Shown here piece by piece: positions 1 through 9,226 of a stretch of 39,826 bases of DNA. Positions within the stretch are counted from its first letter, which is position 1; every line of letters begins with the position of its first letter. The position numbers were made by a program, and so were the translations under genes. Source of the stretch: an uncultured Oscillospiraceae bacterium (GTDB lineage: Bacteria > Bacillota > Clostridia > Oscillospirales > Ruminococcaceae); contig UQSL01000010.1 of the NCBI GenBank assembly GCA_900543705.1, positions 1-39,826 of the forward strand. The letters are read 5' to 3'. Under the pieces are notes generated by a model, which saw only the letters and a program-made list of their open reading frames with translations, was not told where the DNA came from and made no database searches.

Positions 1-263
1 CAAGCTCCATATCCCTCGCTTTGGCCCGATGGGCCATAGCTCCCTCATTTCGCGGTGTCTCTCTCTTCCGGTGCAAACGCTTTGCTGGTCTGCCCCGGAG
101 CTAGGACGGGGGATGCGTTCCGCAAGCTCCATATCCCTCGCTTTGGCCCGATGGGCCATAGCTCCCTCATTTCGCGGCGTCTCTCTCTTCCGGTGCAAAC
201 GCTTTGCTGGTTTGCCCCGGAGCTAGGACGGGGGATGCGTTCCGCAAGCTCCATATCCCTCGC
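1..263. repeat. Tandem repeat, 122-bp unit, two full copies plus a 19-bp third copy
   Basis: Copies lie at 1-122 and 123-244, with a partial third at 245-263; the array probably continues to the left of the window. The two full copies differ at only two positions (56/178 and 90/212). Each unit holds two small hairpins, TGGCCC-GAT-GGGCCA and GCAAA-CGC-TTTGC. Both strands are open for short reading frames, but none starts with a convincing ribosome site, so I treat it as non-coding. It ends 43 bp before the aroB start. Function unknown. Confidence 0.9.
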
Positions 264-306
264 CATTGCGAGGAATCCAAAACATTTTAAACGACGGGAG
301 GCCGTT

Positions 307-1380
307 ATGGCAAACACCATCCGAACCATACCGATCAAAACACACCCGGACTACACCGTCTCCATCGGCCCGGGGCTTCTGGGCCGATGCGGAGAGCTGA
401 TTGCCTCCGCACTGCCCCCCTGCCGCGTGGCCGTGGTGACGGACTGCAACGTTGCAAAGCTCTATCTGCCCCAAGTGACGCAGAGTCTTCAGGCGACGGG
501 GTTTTCCGTCTGTACCCACGTTTTTTCCGCCGGGGAGGCGCACAAAAACCTCTCCACCCTCTCTGAGGTATTGGAGTTTCTGGCGGAGGAGCAGCTCACC
601 CGCAGCGACTGCGTGGCGGCTCTGGGCGGCGGTGTGTGCGGCGATATGGCAGGCTTTGCTGCGGGCTGCTATCTGCGGGGCGTGAACTACGTTCAGCTTC
701 CCACCACGCTGCTCTCCGCGGTGGATTCCTCCGTGGGCGGCAAAACCGCCGTGGATCTTCAGCATGGGAAAAACCTGGCGGGACTTTTTTTGCAGCCCTC
801 CGCCGTGGTCTGCGACACGAACTGTCTCAAAACCCTTCCCCCGCTGGAGCGGGCGGACGGAGCCGCTGAGGCCATCAAGACCGGCGTTCTTTCGGACGAG
901 GGACTTTTCTCCCTGTTTGACACGGACGATTTCACCGCCGACCTCGGGGAGATTGTGGCGCGGTGCATTGCGTTCAAAGGCTCCGTGGTGGAGCAGGACG
1001 AGTTGGACAACGGCCTTCGACGGACGCTGAATCTGGGGCATACCGCCGGTCACGCCATCGAAAAGTGCAGTGCTTACGCCATCCACCACGGGCACGCCGT
1101 GGCGGCGGGTCTTGCAATCATTGCCCGGGCGGCAGAAGCGCTTGGTTGGACAGAAGCGCCCTGTGCGGCGCGGATTTGCGGCGTGCTCAGGCGCAACGGA
1201 CTTCCCACCGGAACGGAGTATTCCCCCGCGCAACTGGCGCAGGCGGCGCTGGCGGACAAAAAGCGCCGGGGCGGCGAAATTTCTCTGGTGATTCCCCGAA
1301 AAATCGGAACGTGCGAGATGAAGACCGTCCCCGTCGGGGAGCTGGAGTCCATCTTCGCCGCTGGGTGGGAGGACCGCTGA
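307..1380 (+). CDS. aroB: 3-dehydroquinate synthase
   Basis: This 357-residue protein of normal family length converts DAHP to 3-dehydroquinate, the second step of the cytoplasmic shikimate pathway, using NAD and a divalent metal. Visible signatures are GGGVCGDMAGF (residues 107-117), PTTLLSAVDSSVGGKTAVD (132-150), the ERADGAAEAIK stretch (181-191) and GHTAGHAIE (244-252) followed by HGHAV, which provide the metal and substrate ligands. The frame is open upstream to 55, through the tandem repeat. The ATG at 307 is chosen because GGGAGG lies just before it and the protein start matches the family. The stop overlaps the aroA start by one base, so the two are translationally coupled. Confidence 0.96.
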   Translation: MANTIRTIPIKTHPDYTVSIGPGLLGRCGELIASALPPCRVAVVTDCNVAKLYLPQVTQSLQATGFSVCTHVFSAGEAHKNLSTLSEVLEFLAEEQLTRSDCVAALGGGVCGDMAGFAAGCYLRGVNYVQLPTTLLSAVDSSVGGKTAVDLQHGKNLAGLFLQPSAVVCDTNCLKTLPPLERADGAAEAIKTGVLSDEGLFSLFDTDDFTADLGEIVARCIAFKGSVVEQDELDNGLRRTLNLGHTAGHAIEKCSAYAIHHGHAVAAGLAIIARAAEALGWTEAPCAARICGVLRRNGLPTGTEYSPAQLAQAALADKKRRGGEISLVIPRKIGTCEMKTVPVGELESIFAAGWEDR

Positions 1381-2609
1381 TGGACATCCGCATCAACCCC
1401 AAGCCCCTTGGCGGCACGGTAACGCCGCCAAGCAGCAAATCCATGGCCCACCGCCTGCTGATCGCCGCCGCGCTGGCAAACGGCGTGAGCACCGTGTACA
1501 ATGTGGCCCTTTCTCAAGACATTGCCGCCACGCTCCGGTGCGTGGCGGCTCTGGGCAGCACATGGGAGCAGCCGGAGGCAGGCGTGATCCGCATCCGGGG
1601 AATCGGCGGAAAGCTGCCGAAGCGAAATAGTCCGCTGCCCCGCTTTGACTGCGGGGAATCCGGTTCCACGCTGCGGTTTTTGATTCCCATTGCCCTTGCG
1701 ACAGCGGGAGGCGGGGTCTTCACCGGACAGGGCCGATTGATGGAGCGGCCTCAGCAGCCCTATTTCGACCTGTTTGATGATCGGGGCATTAACCATGAAT
1801 GGAACGAGGGCGTGCTGACCGTTCGGGGTGCTTTGCCCAGCGGAGAATATCGGCTCCCCGGCAACGTTTCCAGCCAGTTTTTCACGGGGCTTTTGTTTGC
1901 TCTGCCTTTGCTTGCGGGGAACAGTACGCTGGTAAGCACCACAACGCTGGAGTCCTCCGGCTATATTTCCATGACGCTGGAGGCGCTTCGCGCCGCCGGA
2001 ATCACGGCGGTGGGCCGCCCTGAACAGGGCCTCTATCAGGTGCGTTCCGGTGCCTATCGGCCCTTTAACGCCACGGTGGAGGCTGACTGGTCTCAAGCCG
2101 CTTTTTGGTACGCTGCAAACGTTTTGGGCGGCGATCTCCAAATTGACGGACTGAACGCCTGCTCCGCGCAGGGCGACATGGCTGTGTCGGAATACGCCCG
2201 CACCTTGTCCCGCCCCGGCGACGTCTCCATCGACGTATCCGGCTGCCCCGACCTTGTCCCGCCGCTGTCTGTGATGGCAGCTGTGCGGCAGGGTACTACC
2301 CATTTGACCAACGCAGCCCGGCTCCGGCTGAAGGAGAGCGACCGGCTGAAAACCACCGCCGCCATGCTGACCGCCTTGGGCGGCGATGCGGAAGAGGGAG
2401 CGGACAGTCTTATGATTCGCGGCGTCCCTCATCTTTCCGGTGGCACGGTGGACGGAGCCAACGACCACCGCATCGTTATGGCCGCGGCGATTGCCGCCAC
2501 CCGCTGCGCCGGCCCCGTCACCATTTTGGGTTCCGAGGCGATCAACAAGTCCTATCCCTCGTTTTTTGAAGACTATCTCGCTTTAGGAGGTGACGTACAT
2601 GGCGTCTGA
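1380..2609 (+). CDS. aroA: 3-phosphoshikimate 1-carboxyvinyltransferase (EPSP synthase)
   Basis: A 409-residue enzyme that transfers the enolpyruvyl group of PEP to shikimate-3-phosphate, the sixth step towards chorismate. The N-terminal substrate loop PPSSKSMAHR (16-25) corresponds to the usual PGSKSxSHR. CGESGSTLRF (91-100), GNVSSQFF (161-168), RLKESDRL (316-323) and a C-terminal NDHRIVMA segment are all present. The loop departs from the family consensus at the glycine (PSSK instead of PGSK), which may affect PEP or inhibitor binding (inference). The ATG shares its A with the TGA of aroB. The last 11 bases overlap aroC and contain that gene's ribosome site. Confidence 0.96.
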   Translation: MDIRINPKPLGGTVTPPSSKSMAHRLLIAAALANGVSTVYNVALSQDIAATLRCVAALGSTWEQPEAGVIRIRGIGGKLPKRNSPLPRFDCGESGSTLRFLIPIALATAGGGVFTGQGRLMERPQQPYFDLFDDRGINHEWNEGVLTVRGALPSGEYRLPGNVSSQFFTGLLFALPLLAGNSTLVSTTTLESSGYISMTLEALRAAGITAVGRPEQGLYQVRSGAYRPFNATVEADWSQAAFWYAANVLGGDLQIDGLNACSAQGDMAVSEYARTLSRPGDVSIDVSGCPDLVPPLSVMAAVRQGTTHLTNAARLRLKESDRLKTTAAMLTALGGDAEEGADSLMIRGVPHLSGGTVDGANDHRIVMAAAIAATRCAGPVTILGSEAINKSYPSFFEDYLALGGDVHGV

Positions 2610-3687
2610 ATTTGGAAACAACCTGCGCGTCAGCATTTTCGGGCAATCCCACGGCGCGGCCATCGGCGTGGTGGCAGACGGTCTGCCCGCCGGCGAGTCC
2701 GTCAACATGGATGAACTGGCTCATTTCATGGCGCGCCGCCGCCCCGGAAAGAACGCGCTTTCCACCGCGCGGCAGGAGACGGATATCCCCGCCTTTCTTT
2801 CGGGACTTCAGGACAACGTAACCTGCGGCTCTCCGCTGTGTGCAGTCATCGAAAACCGGGATCAGCACTCCGGGGACTATGCCGCGCTGTCGGATACCCC
2901 CCGTCCCGGCCACGCGGACTACACCGCATGGGTTAAATGGGGCGGCAAGGCGGACATGCGGGGCGGCGGGCATTTTTCCGGCAGGCTGACCGCACCTCTG
3001 GTATTTGCGGGAGGAATCTGCAAACAGATTCTCGAGCGCCGGGGCATTACCATCGGTGCGCATCTGCTTGCCGTCCATGGAGTGCGGGATATTCCCTTTG
3101 ACCCGGTCCGTATCCCCACAGAACAGTTAAATTGCATCGGGACAAGGAATTTTCCCACCCTTGATGAACAGGCGGGCTACCGGATGCAGGTGGAGATTGA
3201 AAAGGCGAGGTTCGGCTGTGATTCCGTCGGTGGAATCATCGAGTGCGCTGTGGTGGGGCTTCCGGCGGGCGTCGGTTCCCCGATGTTCGACGGCGCGGAA
3301 AACATCCTCTCTTCCATCCTATTTGGTATTCCCGCCGTCAAGGGTGTGGAGTTTGGGGAGGGCTTTGGAGTCGCCGACCTCTTCGGCAGTGAAAACAACG
3401 ACGAGTTTACCATGGATGGCGATACGGTCAAGACCCGGACGAACCGGCACGGCGGGATTCTCGGTGGAATCACCTCCGGCATGCCGCTTACTCTGCGCGT
3501 AGCGATGAAGCCCACCCCTTCCATCGCTAAGGCACAGCATACTGTTGACTATGTCAAGCGACAGGATGCCGTCCTCGAAATCATCGGACGTCACGATCCC
3601 TGCCTTGCCGTGCGTGCGGTCCCCTGTGTGGAAGCTGCCGTCGCCATCGGATTGCTCGAATTGCTTTCCATGCACGGAAAACTGTAA
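2599..3687 (+). CDS. aroC: Chorismate synthase
   Basis: This 362-residue enzyme removes phosphate from EPSP to give chorismate and needs reduced FMN. Family signatures include IFGQSHG (13-19), the RRRPGKN motif, WGGKADMRGGGHFSGR, GGILGGITSGMP and the C-terminal RHDPCLAVRAVPC block. An in-frame GTG lies 9 bp upstream at 2590, but AGGAGG at 2585-2590 is placed eight bases before the ATG at 2599, so the ATG is preferred. The gene overlaps the end of aroA by 11 bp. It ends 77 bp before pheA with no obvious terminator or promoter between, so the four genes are probably one transcript. Confidence 0.96.
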   Translation: MASEFGNNLRVSIFGQSHGAAIGVVADGLPAGESVNMDELAHFMARRRPGKNALSTARQETDIPAFLSGLQDNVTCGSPLCAVIENRDQHSGDYAALSDTPRPGHADYTAWVKWGGKADMRGGGHFSGRLTAPLVFAGGICKQILERRGITIGAHLLAVHGVRDIPFDPVRIPTEQLNCIGTRNFPTLDEQAGYRMQVEIEKARFGCDSVGGIIECAVVGLPAGVGSPMFDGAENILSSILFGIPAVKGVEFGEGFGVADLFGSENNDEFTMDGDTVKTRTNRHGGILGGITSGMPLTLRVAMKPTPSIAKAQHTVDYVKRQDAVLEIIGRHDPCLAVRAVPCVEAAVAIGLLELLSMHGKL

Positions 3688-3764
3688 GAACATCAACGAG
3701 AAAACGACTGTCATCGGTTACGAAAAGCAGACCCATATACACAACAGAAAAGAGGATGGCCCCC

Positions 3765-4916
3765 ATGAATTTGGAAACCCTGAGAAATGAAATCAACGAC
3801 ATCGACGAACAGATCATAAAACTGTTTTGCCGGCGAATGGAGATCGTCGAGCAGGTTGCGGACTTTAAAATTCGCAACGGCCTGCCGGTATACCATCCCG
3901 ACAGGGAACATCAGGTCATTGAGCAGGTTTCCCGAAAAGCGGGGCCGCGCCTGGCGGACAGCGCCAAGGTGCTCTACACCACGATTATAGATGTGAGCAA
4001 ATCCCTGCAGCACAAGCGCATGGCGCAGATTTCTCAGGAGATGGGCCTGTGTGACAAAATTGCGGATGCCATCCAAACCTCGTCCAAGGATAGTTCCGCC
4101 ACAGCACAGGTGGCCTGTCAGGGCGTAGAGGGGGCCTATTCCTTCGAAGCCTGTCATAAGCTGTTTTTACAGCCGGATATTTCTTTTTTCCCCACCTTCG
4201 AAGGGGTGTTCGACGCGGTCGATTCCGGAAAGTGCCAGTATGGGGTTGTCCCAATTGAAAACTCTTCCGCCGGGTCGGTCACTGCGGTCTACGATTTGAT
4301 GAAGCGTTATAACCTCTTTATCACCAAAGGAGTGAAACTGAAAATCGACCACTGCCTGCTCACGAAATCCGATATGCCGCTCGATTGCATCACGGATGTC
4401 TATTCCCACGAGCAAGCACTGGGCCAGTGCGCCGAGTTCTTCAAAGAGCATCCGAACATTCGGGTGCATGTTTACTCCAATACCGCGGCGGCTGCTAAGA
4501 TGGTCAGTGAATCGGACAACCCTCACATTGCGGCGATTGCCTCAAAAGCCTGTGCAAAATTATACGGGCTGCACATTGTCAAGGAGCATCTGCAGTTTTC
4601 CCAGGTCAACTACACGCGGTTTATCTGCATTTCCAAACGGATGACAATTTTGGACGGGGCGGATAAAATCAGCATCTCCCTGCGCCTCCCTCATGTGACT
4701 GGCTCGCTGTACCAGATGATTACCCGCTTTGCCGTCAATCAACTTAACCTGACAAAGCTCGAATCGAGACCGCTCGCAGATACGGATTTCGAATTCCAGT
4801 TTTACTTTGATTTTGAGGGGAGCGTTAAAAATCAAAACGTTCTCGACCTGCTTCGTTCGCTCGATTATGAGCTCGACTCCTTCCAGTTCCTCGGGAACTA
4901 CTGTGAGATAAGCTGA
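3765..4916 (+). CDS. pheA: Bifunctional chorismate mutase / prephenate dehydratase (P-protein)
   Basis: A 383-residue protein turning chorismate into prephenate and then phenylpyruvate, the branch to phenylalanine. Domain order: AroQ-type chorismate mutase (about 1-85, starting with NLETLRNEINDIDEQI), prephenate dehydratase (about 110-285, with GVEGAYSFEAC, VPIENSSAGSV and the TRF motif in the YTRFICISK stretch), then an ACT domain (about 300-375). The ACT domain keeps the GSLYQM and ESRPL elements that bind phenylalanine in this family, so feedback inhibition is expected. An ATG also exists at 3756, but AGAGG at 3751-3755 fits the ATG at 3765. It is the last gene of the aro cluster and converges on the Toprim gene. 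Confidence 0.95.
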   Translation: MNLETLRNEINDIDEQIIKLFCRRMEIVEQVADFKIRNGLPVYHPDREHQVIEQVSRKAGPRLADSAKVLYTTIIDVSKSLQHKRMAQISQEMGLCDKIADAIQTSSKDSSATAQVACQGVEGAYSFEACHKLFLQPDISFFPTFEGVFDAVDSGKCQYGVVPIENSSAGSVTAVYDLMKRYNLFITKGVKLKIDHCLLTKSDMPLDCITDVYSHEQALGQCAEFFKEHPNIRVHVYSNTAAAAKMVSESDNPHIAAIASKACAKLYGLHIVKEHLQFSQVNYTRFICISKRMTILDGADKISISLRLPHVTGSLYQMITRFAVNQLNLTKLESRPLADTDFEFQFYFDFEGSVKNQNVLDLLRSLDYELDSFQFLGNYCEIS

Positions 4917-4984
4917 ATAAATCTCTCACACTCAAAACCACAGGACGGAGAGATTATTGCACAACTTCCTTATACACAAGCATA

Positions 4985-5031
4985 AAGACAGCCCGGTACG
5001 AAATACTCTTAATTCGTGTCCGGGCTGTCTT
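4985..5031. terminator. Bidirectional terminator between pheA and the RNase M5-like gene
   Basis: A perfect 12-bp stem, AAGACAGCCCGG (4985-4996) with CCGGGCTGTCTT (5020-5031), is extended inward by ACGAA/TTCGT. It is followed on the plus strand by TTGTTGT. The stop codon of the minus-strand gene lies inside this hairpin, so the terminator overlaps the end of its coding sequence. Confidence 0.8.
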
Positions 5032-5605
5032 GTTGTAGCAGCTTCTTATATTCCTCATAGCTCATCAGGGAATTGAGCACGCCGAGCAGCGCATTTGCGG
5101 AAAGGTGTTCGGGTAGATCCAGCAATTGTATCAGTTTATTTCGACGAGCGGAGCTGTCCGCACTTCCGGCCAGACCGTCCTCATAAAAATCCGCCTTGGT
5201 GATTTTCCTCGATTCCCGCTCCTGTTCGGAGAACACCCCGGCTTTCCGAAACGCCTCAAGCAGTACCCCGGAGGAAACGCCCTCCACGCCGAGCTTTCCC
5301 TCTTTGGAGGGCTTGTCCTTACGTTTCTCTTTGCCAAAGATATCCGGAATGTACACATGTGTGACTTTGCCCGAGTTTCCCACCGCGTTTTTGATGTAAC
5401 TGCGGATTTGAAAACCCGCCACATCGCTGTCGGTGAGCACGATAATGCCGTCTTTTTGCGCAAGTTTCCGCAGCAGACCGGTTTTCTCCCTGTCCTGAAA
5501 CAGCTGGAAGCCATCAGTCACGAGAATATTGGCGTCTACAATGGAACTGAGCTTGATTTTATCGTATTTGCCCTCCACGACGACGGTTTCTTTGAGATGG
5601 ATCAT
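5009..5605 (-). CDS. rnmV: RNase M5-like Toprim-domain protein (5S rRNA maturation)
   Basis: The 198-residue protein starts with a Toprim domain: the acidic EGKYDK motif (11-16) and TDSDVAGFQIR (58-68) carry the glutamate and the DxD metal ligands. This fits ribonuclease M5, which trims 5S rRNA precursors in Firmicutes. A Toprim domain followed by a short alpha-helical C-terminal region agrees with that family. It overlaps holA by 4 bp (ATGA), so it is the last gene of a HIT-comEC-holA-rnmV run. In Bacillus rnmV sits beside ksgA instead, so the context here differs. The Toprim call is firm; the exact substrate is inferred. Confidence 0.8.
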   Translation of the reverse strand: MIHLKETVVVEGKYDKIKLSSIVDANILVTDGFQLFQDREKTGLLRKLAQKDGIIVLTDSDVAGFQIRSYIKNAVGNSGKVTHVYIPDIFGKEKRKDKPSKEGKLGVEGVSSGVLLEAFRKAGVFSEQERESRKITKADFYEDGLAGSADSSARRNKLIQLLDLPEHLSANALLGVLNSLMSYEEYKKLLQQDSPDTN

Positions 5606-6657
5606 CGGTTTGTCCTCCCTGCTGCATGGAGCATCATAATTTTGACGAGTGCCTCCTCAATCACCGTGCGCGGTTCAAGTCTGGAACTTTTGAGCGCAAG
5701 GTCCGCCTCCGATAGGATGCGGATACAGCCGCGTACAAAGGAGATATGGTATTTACGCGCATCCCGCTCCGCGTTTCTGATGCGGAACTCCCGTCCCTTG
5801 TAATTGTAGTACTTGGAGAGTTCCGAGCATGGGATGCCGTCTTTCATAAACACTGACACGCGGTACAAATCCACAAAGCTGGAAGAAAGCGCAGCTAAAA
5901 TGCTCACCGGCTGTTCACGCAGGTAAAACAGATCATCCACCTTTTGCAGGGCGGTTTTCAAATCCTGCCGGATCAGAGCGCGGGCGATATCAAACACGCT
6001 CGACTCCACAACCTCACTGGTGACGGCCAGTACATCCTGGCTGGTGATTTCCTCTCCCTTTGCGTATGCACAGAGCTTTTCCATCTCGTTTTTCAGCTTT
6101 GCCATGTTATCGGAACAACGTGAGAGTATCTCCTGTGCGGTTTTCGAAGAAAGCGTTTTTCCTCTTCCTTTCGCATAACTTTGGAGAAACTTGATAAGCT
6201 GTGCGCCTTCCCTGCGGTCGAGTGCCGCAACTATCCCATGTTTGTCCACCAAAGTCTTGAAGTTTCGCCACTTCGCGCTTTTTTTCATATCCGGCACAAA
6301 GCCGGTGATGGAGAAGATGAGGAGTGTCTGGGGCGGAAAATCCGCAAAGAGCTCCTTTAGCTTATCACTATCCGATGCGGACAGGCCGTCCGCCGCAAAA
6401 TCATCTACCACGATACAGCGCACCGGGGCGAAGACCGGCAGGGCCTCCGCCGCGCTGATGAGTTCATCCACCTTCACGGTTTTCCCTTCAAAGCGGTTGA
6501 GATTAAATGTCCGCGCGGAATGCTCCACGCTCAGCTCCACCATCCGCTTGGTGTATAACTGAACAAGATAGCTTTCCTCCCCGTAGAGAAGATAGATGCC
6601 GGACAGGGGTGCGCGTTTGATATGTTTTGCCAACGCTGTTTCCTGTGAAAGTATCAA
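5602..6657 (-). CDS. holA: DNA polymerase III subunit delta
   Basis: A 351-residue clamp-loader subunit that opens the beta sliding clamp during replication. The N-terminus has the family's LSGIYLLYGEESYLV segment, followed by the degenerate AAA-type core, a helical lid (about 210-245) and the C-terminal collar domain. Walker motifs are absent, as normal for delta. It starts with TTG, 3 bp after the comEC stop, with GGGAG nine bases upstream. The adjacency of comEC and holA is common in Firmicutes and supports the call. Confidence 0.88.
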   Translation of the reverse strand: MILSQETALAKHIKRAPLSGIYLLYGEESYLVQLYTKRMVELSVEHSARTFNLNRFEGKTVKVDELISAAEALPVFAPVRCIVVDDFAADGLSASDSDKLKELFADFPPQTLLIFSITGFVPDMKKSAKWRNFKTLVDKHGIVAALDRREGAQLIKFLQSYAKGRGKTLSSKTAQEILSRCSDNMAKLKNEMEKLCAYAKGEEITSQDVLAVTSEVVESSVFDIARALIRQDLKTALQKVDDLFYLREQPVSILAALSSSFVDLYRVSVFMKDGIPCSELSKYYNYKGREFRIRNAERDARKYHISFVRGCIRILSEADLALKSSRLEPRTVIEEALVKIMMLHAAGRTNR

Positions 6658-6660
6658 GTA

Positions 6661-8865
6661 TTAGCGCTCCCTTCTCTGCGTAATGGTTCCGCCGTCTTTA
6701 AAGCACAAGACGATCCCCTCGCCGGTGCCGAAGGACTCATAGCCCGCCGCTTCTTCCCCCGCTTCGGTAAGCTGTTCATAGCCCTTTCTCCCAGAGCCAA
6801 GGATAATCCGGCCCCCGTCATAAGCCGGGTAGGCTTCCACTTTGGCGTTCTTGCTCAAAACCAGGATATCCACCTGCTCTTCCCCGGAAAAAGAAGTCTC
6901 CCCGTTAACCACCGAAATCGTCTTTCCACCAATCGAGAGGTCGATGCGCGAATCTTCGCCATTTCTGGTAACGGAGATCTTCAGGTCTTTCCACAACGAG
7001 AGGTTCATATTGTCAAAAGCATAGAGTTCCCCGGAAGTCCGCTCCCGGTAAAGCGCCTCGTTTCCGATGACTGCCTCCGCCTCCATCTGGCCGAGCAGCT
7101 TGTTTGCCGCGCGTACGGCAGAGGTATTCTCCCTTGGCAAAATCAACAGATCCACCGAGTCGATTCCCATGGACTTGAGATAGCTCACCGTCGTCCACGC
7201 GGAGGAACTGCTGCTTCCCGCTCCCACCATCACGGCATGTCCATTTTGAACCACCACAAGATTGGAGGGATTCTGAGCATCCAGCGCCACAATTTGTACC
7301 GCGTCTTTCATCAGCAGCATCGAGGATAGGAGCCCCGCACACAGCACACAGATGCTCAGCAGCCCGGCATGCACATAGAGCTTTCTTTGTTTTCGAAAGG
7401 CAAAGGCGATGCCGAACAAACCGATTGTCCCAAAGTACCAGAGGTACAGATAGGAGCTGGCCGCCGAAGGATAGACATAGGGAATCCCGGCGAGCGCATG
7501 GGTCACACCCTGCATACAGGCTCCTGCCAGATTCAAAAAGAATTCCGCCATTGGCAAAAGGAAGGAGAGCAGTGGAATCAGGGAAAACAGGGAATATGCA
7601 AAACCTGCGGCAAGCTCCAGGATGACAAGAGGCGCCATCAGCAGATTTGTCAGAGGGGCTATCAGGGAGACCCTTCCATAGTTCATCGCCACGAGCGGGA
7701 AGGTCAGAAAAGTAATCAGCACGCTTGCCAGCACGCCGTTTACCGCCCATTTCAAAAGCCTTGCGGAATATCCATGTTTCTGTAAGAATGCATCTACCCG
7801 TTTTCTGCATACCGCCTGATACAGCAGGACTCCGAACGTCGCGGTGACGGAGAGCTGAAAGGACAAATCCATCTCCGCACCGGGTGAGAACAGTAAAATC
7901 AGTAGAGCCGCCAGTCCCAGGGAGTTGATGGAATCCGCCTGCTTATCAAACAGCCGTACCCCAAAGCAGATAACCGCCATGATTGCCGCACGGACTGCGG
8001 AAAAGGGAAAGCCGACAAGCAGACAATAAATCGGTGCGCCGATGACACAGATGAGATTGCGCGCGGCGTAGCCGATGGGGAGCCTGCGGGCAAGCTGGTA
8101 TAAAATCCCGCACAGCAGCATAATGTGCGTACCGGATATCGCAAGCAGATGGATAACGCCGCTCGCTTTAAAGTCCGCGTCAAGGTCTTCGGAAATCGCA
8201 TCCCGGTCCCCAATCATCATCGCAGCGCCCAAAGCGCCCGCGCCGGAATCCAAGGAGGAGCGCATTGAAGTCGAAAGCCTGTTTTGAAGCCCGGCGAAAA
8301 AGGCCCGAATCCCCCTGTGCTCCGGCGATTCTACAAGAAAATCCGAGGTCTGCCTTGCCGCGATATGGATTCCTCTCGCCCGGTTGTAGCTGACCGTGTC
8401 AAAGGTCACCGAATTTTGGATAGCAACGAACTCGACCTCGCATTCGACGATGTCGTACAACTCCGCCTCCACAGCCGAAGTACTGTAGAATTTGAGGGAA
8501 AAGTCCTGCGGCGCACCGGGAATACTGCACTCGGTCACATGGATTTGGTTGATTCTGGAGCCGTTTACCTCATTTGAGGAAAAGCCGGTGATTTCCCCGC
8601 GGATATGCGCCGAGTGCCCGCCAAGGGCGCTGACCGGCTCCACCTGTCCTGTCTGAAAAAACCAATAGCCGCCAAACGCTGCGGCCGCACTTAGGAACAC
8701 TGCGGTCAGTGTCACCATTCCCCGATTATGGTGCAGCAGCAGGCAGATTACCCCAAATACCAGACATGCGAGCCCTATCAGAAGGGAGGCATGTCCTGCT
8801 AACGTGAAGGCAAGCACCAGGGTGAGCAGATAGGAAAAGCCAATAACTGCAAACGGCCGTTTCAT
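6661..8865 (-). CDS. comEC: ComEC/Rec2-family competence membrane channel
   Basis: A 734-residue polytopic membrane protein expected to carry transforming DNA across the cell membrane. The N-terminal three TM helices and OB-like region (about 1-190) are followed by the Competence domain with many helices (about 200-500), including AISGTHIM (242-249). The C-terminal part (about 520-720) aligns in layout with the beta-lactamase-like domain of ComEC. However, where the metal-binding THxDxDH motif should be, it reads LPRENTSA (576-583), and the DGG strand-end is also absent, so this domain appears catalytically dead. The ATG at 8865 is preferred to the GTG at 8868 because a GGGGGG-rich ribosome site sits close upstream. 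Confidence 0.88.
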   Translation of the reverse strand: MKRPFAVIGFSYLLTLVLAFTLAGHASLLIGLACLVFGVICLLLHHNRGMVTLTAVFLSAAAAFGGYWFFQTGQVEPVSALGGHSAHIRGEITGFSSNEVNGSRINQIHVTECSIPGAPQDFSLKFYSTSAVEAELYDIVECEVEFVAIQNSVTFDTVSYNRARGIHIAARQTSDFLVESPEHRGIRAFFAGLQNRLSTSMRSSLDSGAGALGAAMMIGDRDAISEDLDADFKASGVIHLLAISGTHIMLLCGILYQLARRLPIGYAARNLICVIGAPIYCLLVGFPFSAVRAAIMAVICFGVRLFDKQADSINSLGLAALLILLFSPGAEMDLSFQLSVTATFGVLLYQAVCRKRVDAFLQKHGYSARLLKWAVNGVLASVLITFLTFPLVAMNYGRVSLIAPLTNLLMAPLVILELAAGFAYSLFSLIPLLSFLLPMAEFFLNLAGACMQGVTHALAGIPYVYPSAASSYLYLWYFGTIGLFGIAFAFRKQRKLYVHAGLLSICVLCAGLLSSMLLMKDAVQIVALDAQNPSNLVVVQNGHAVMVGAGSSSSSAWTTVSYLKSMGIDSVDLLILPRENTSAVRAANKLLGQMEAEAVIGNEALYRERTSGELYAFDNMNLSLWKDLKISVTRNGEDSRIDLSIGGKTISVVNGETSFSGEEQVDILVLSKNAKVEAYPAYDGGRIILGSGRKGYEQLTEAGEEAAGYESFGTGEGIVLCFKDGGTITQRRER

Positions 8866-8887
8866 CACGCTCCCCCCTTCCCATGTT

Positions 8888-9226
8888 TTAGCAGAGTGTT
8901 TCGGTCATATCCTTCCCGCCGAGTACATGGAAATGCAAATGCTTAACTGTTTGGCCGACACGTTCGCCGCAGTTGGTGATCACGCGGTACTGCCCGTCCT
9001 CGCTGAGCTCTTTGCCGAGCTTGGCTATCACTTCAAAGATATGCGCGATAACCTCGCTGTTGTTCTCATTAATGCCCGCCGCGCTCTCAATATGCTCCTT
9101 GGGAATCACCAGGAAATGAAGCGGAGCCTGAGGGTTGATGTCGTAAAACGCAAGCACTGTTTCATCCTCATAGACTTTTTTGGAGGGGATTTCTCCCGTG
9201 AGAATCTTACAAAAAATGCAATCCAT
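8888..9226 (-). CDS. HIT-family (Hint-like) purine nucleotide hydrolase
   Basis: A 112-residue protein of the histidine-triad superfamily. It begins MDCIFCKILTGEIPSKKVYE, with the CxxC pair found in many bacterial Hint proteins, and ends with HLHFHVLGG, the HxHxH catalytic triad. Hint proteins hydrolyse adenosine phosphoramidates such as AMP-lysine; the physiological substrate is unclear. The frame is open 12 bp further to a GTG at 9238, but the ATG at 9226 gives the conserved family start. It is 22 bp upstream of comEC and likely co-transcribed. Confidence 0.9.
   Translation of the reverse strand: MDCIFCKILTGEIPSKKVYEDETVLAFYDINPQAPLHFLVIPKEHIESAAGINENNSEVIAHIFEVIAKLGKELSEDGQYRVITNCGERVGQTVKHLHFHVLGGKDMTETLC

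Noticed and set aside
1..263. CRISPR array
   Set aside because: The repeat unit is 122 bp and directly abutting, with no unique spacers and no cas genes.
1074..2468. 464-residue open frame on the minus strand opposite aroB and aroA
   Set aside because: Low-complexity Arg/Gly/His-rich translation antisense to two certain genes; a shadow frame.
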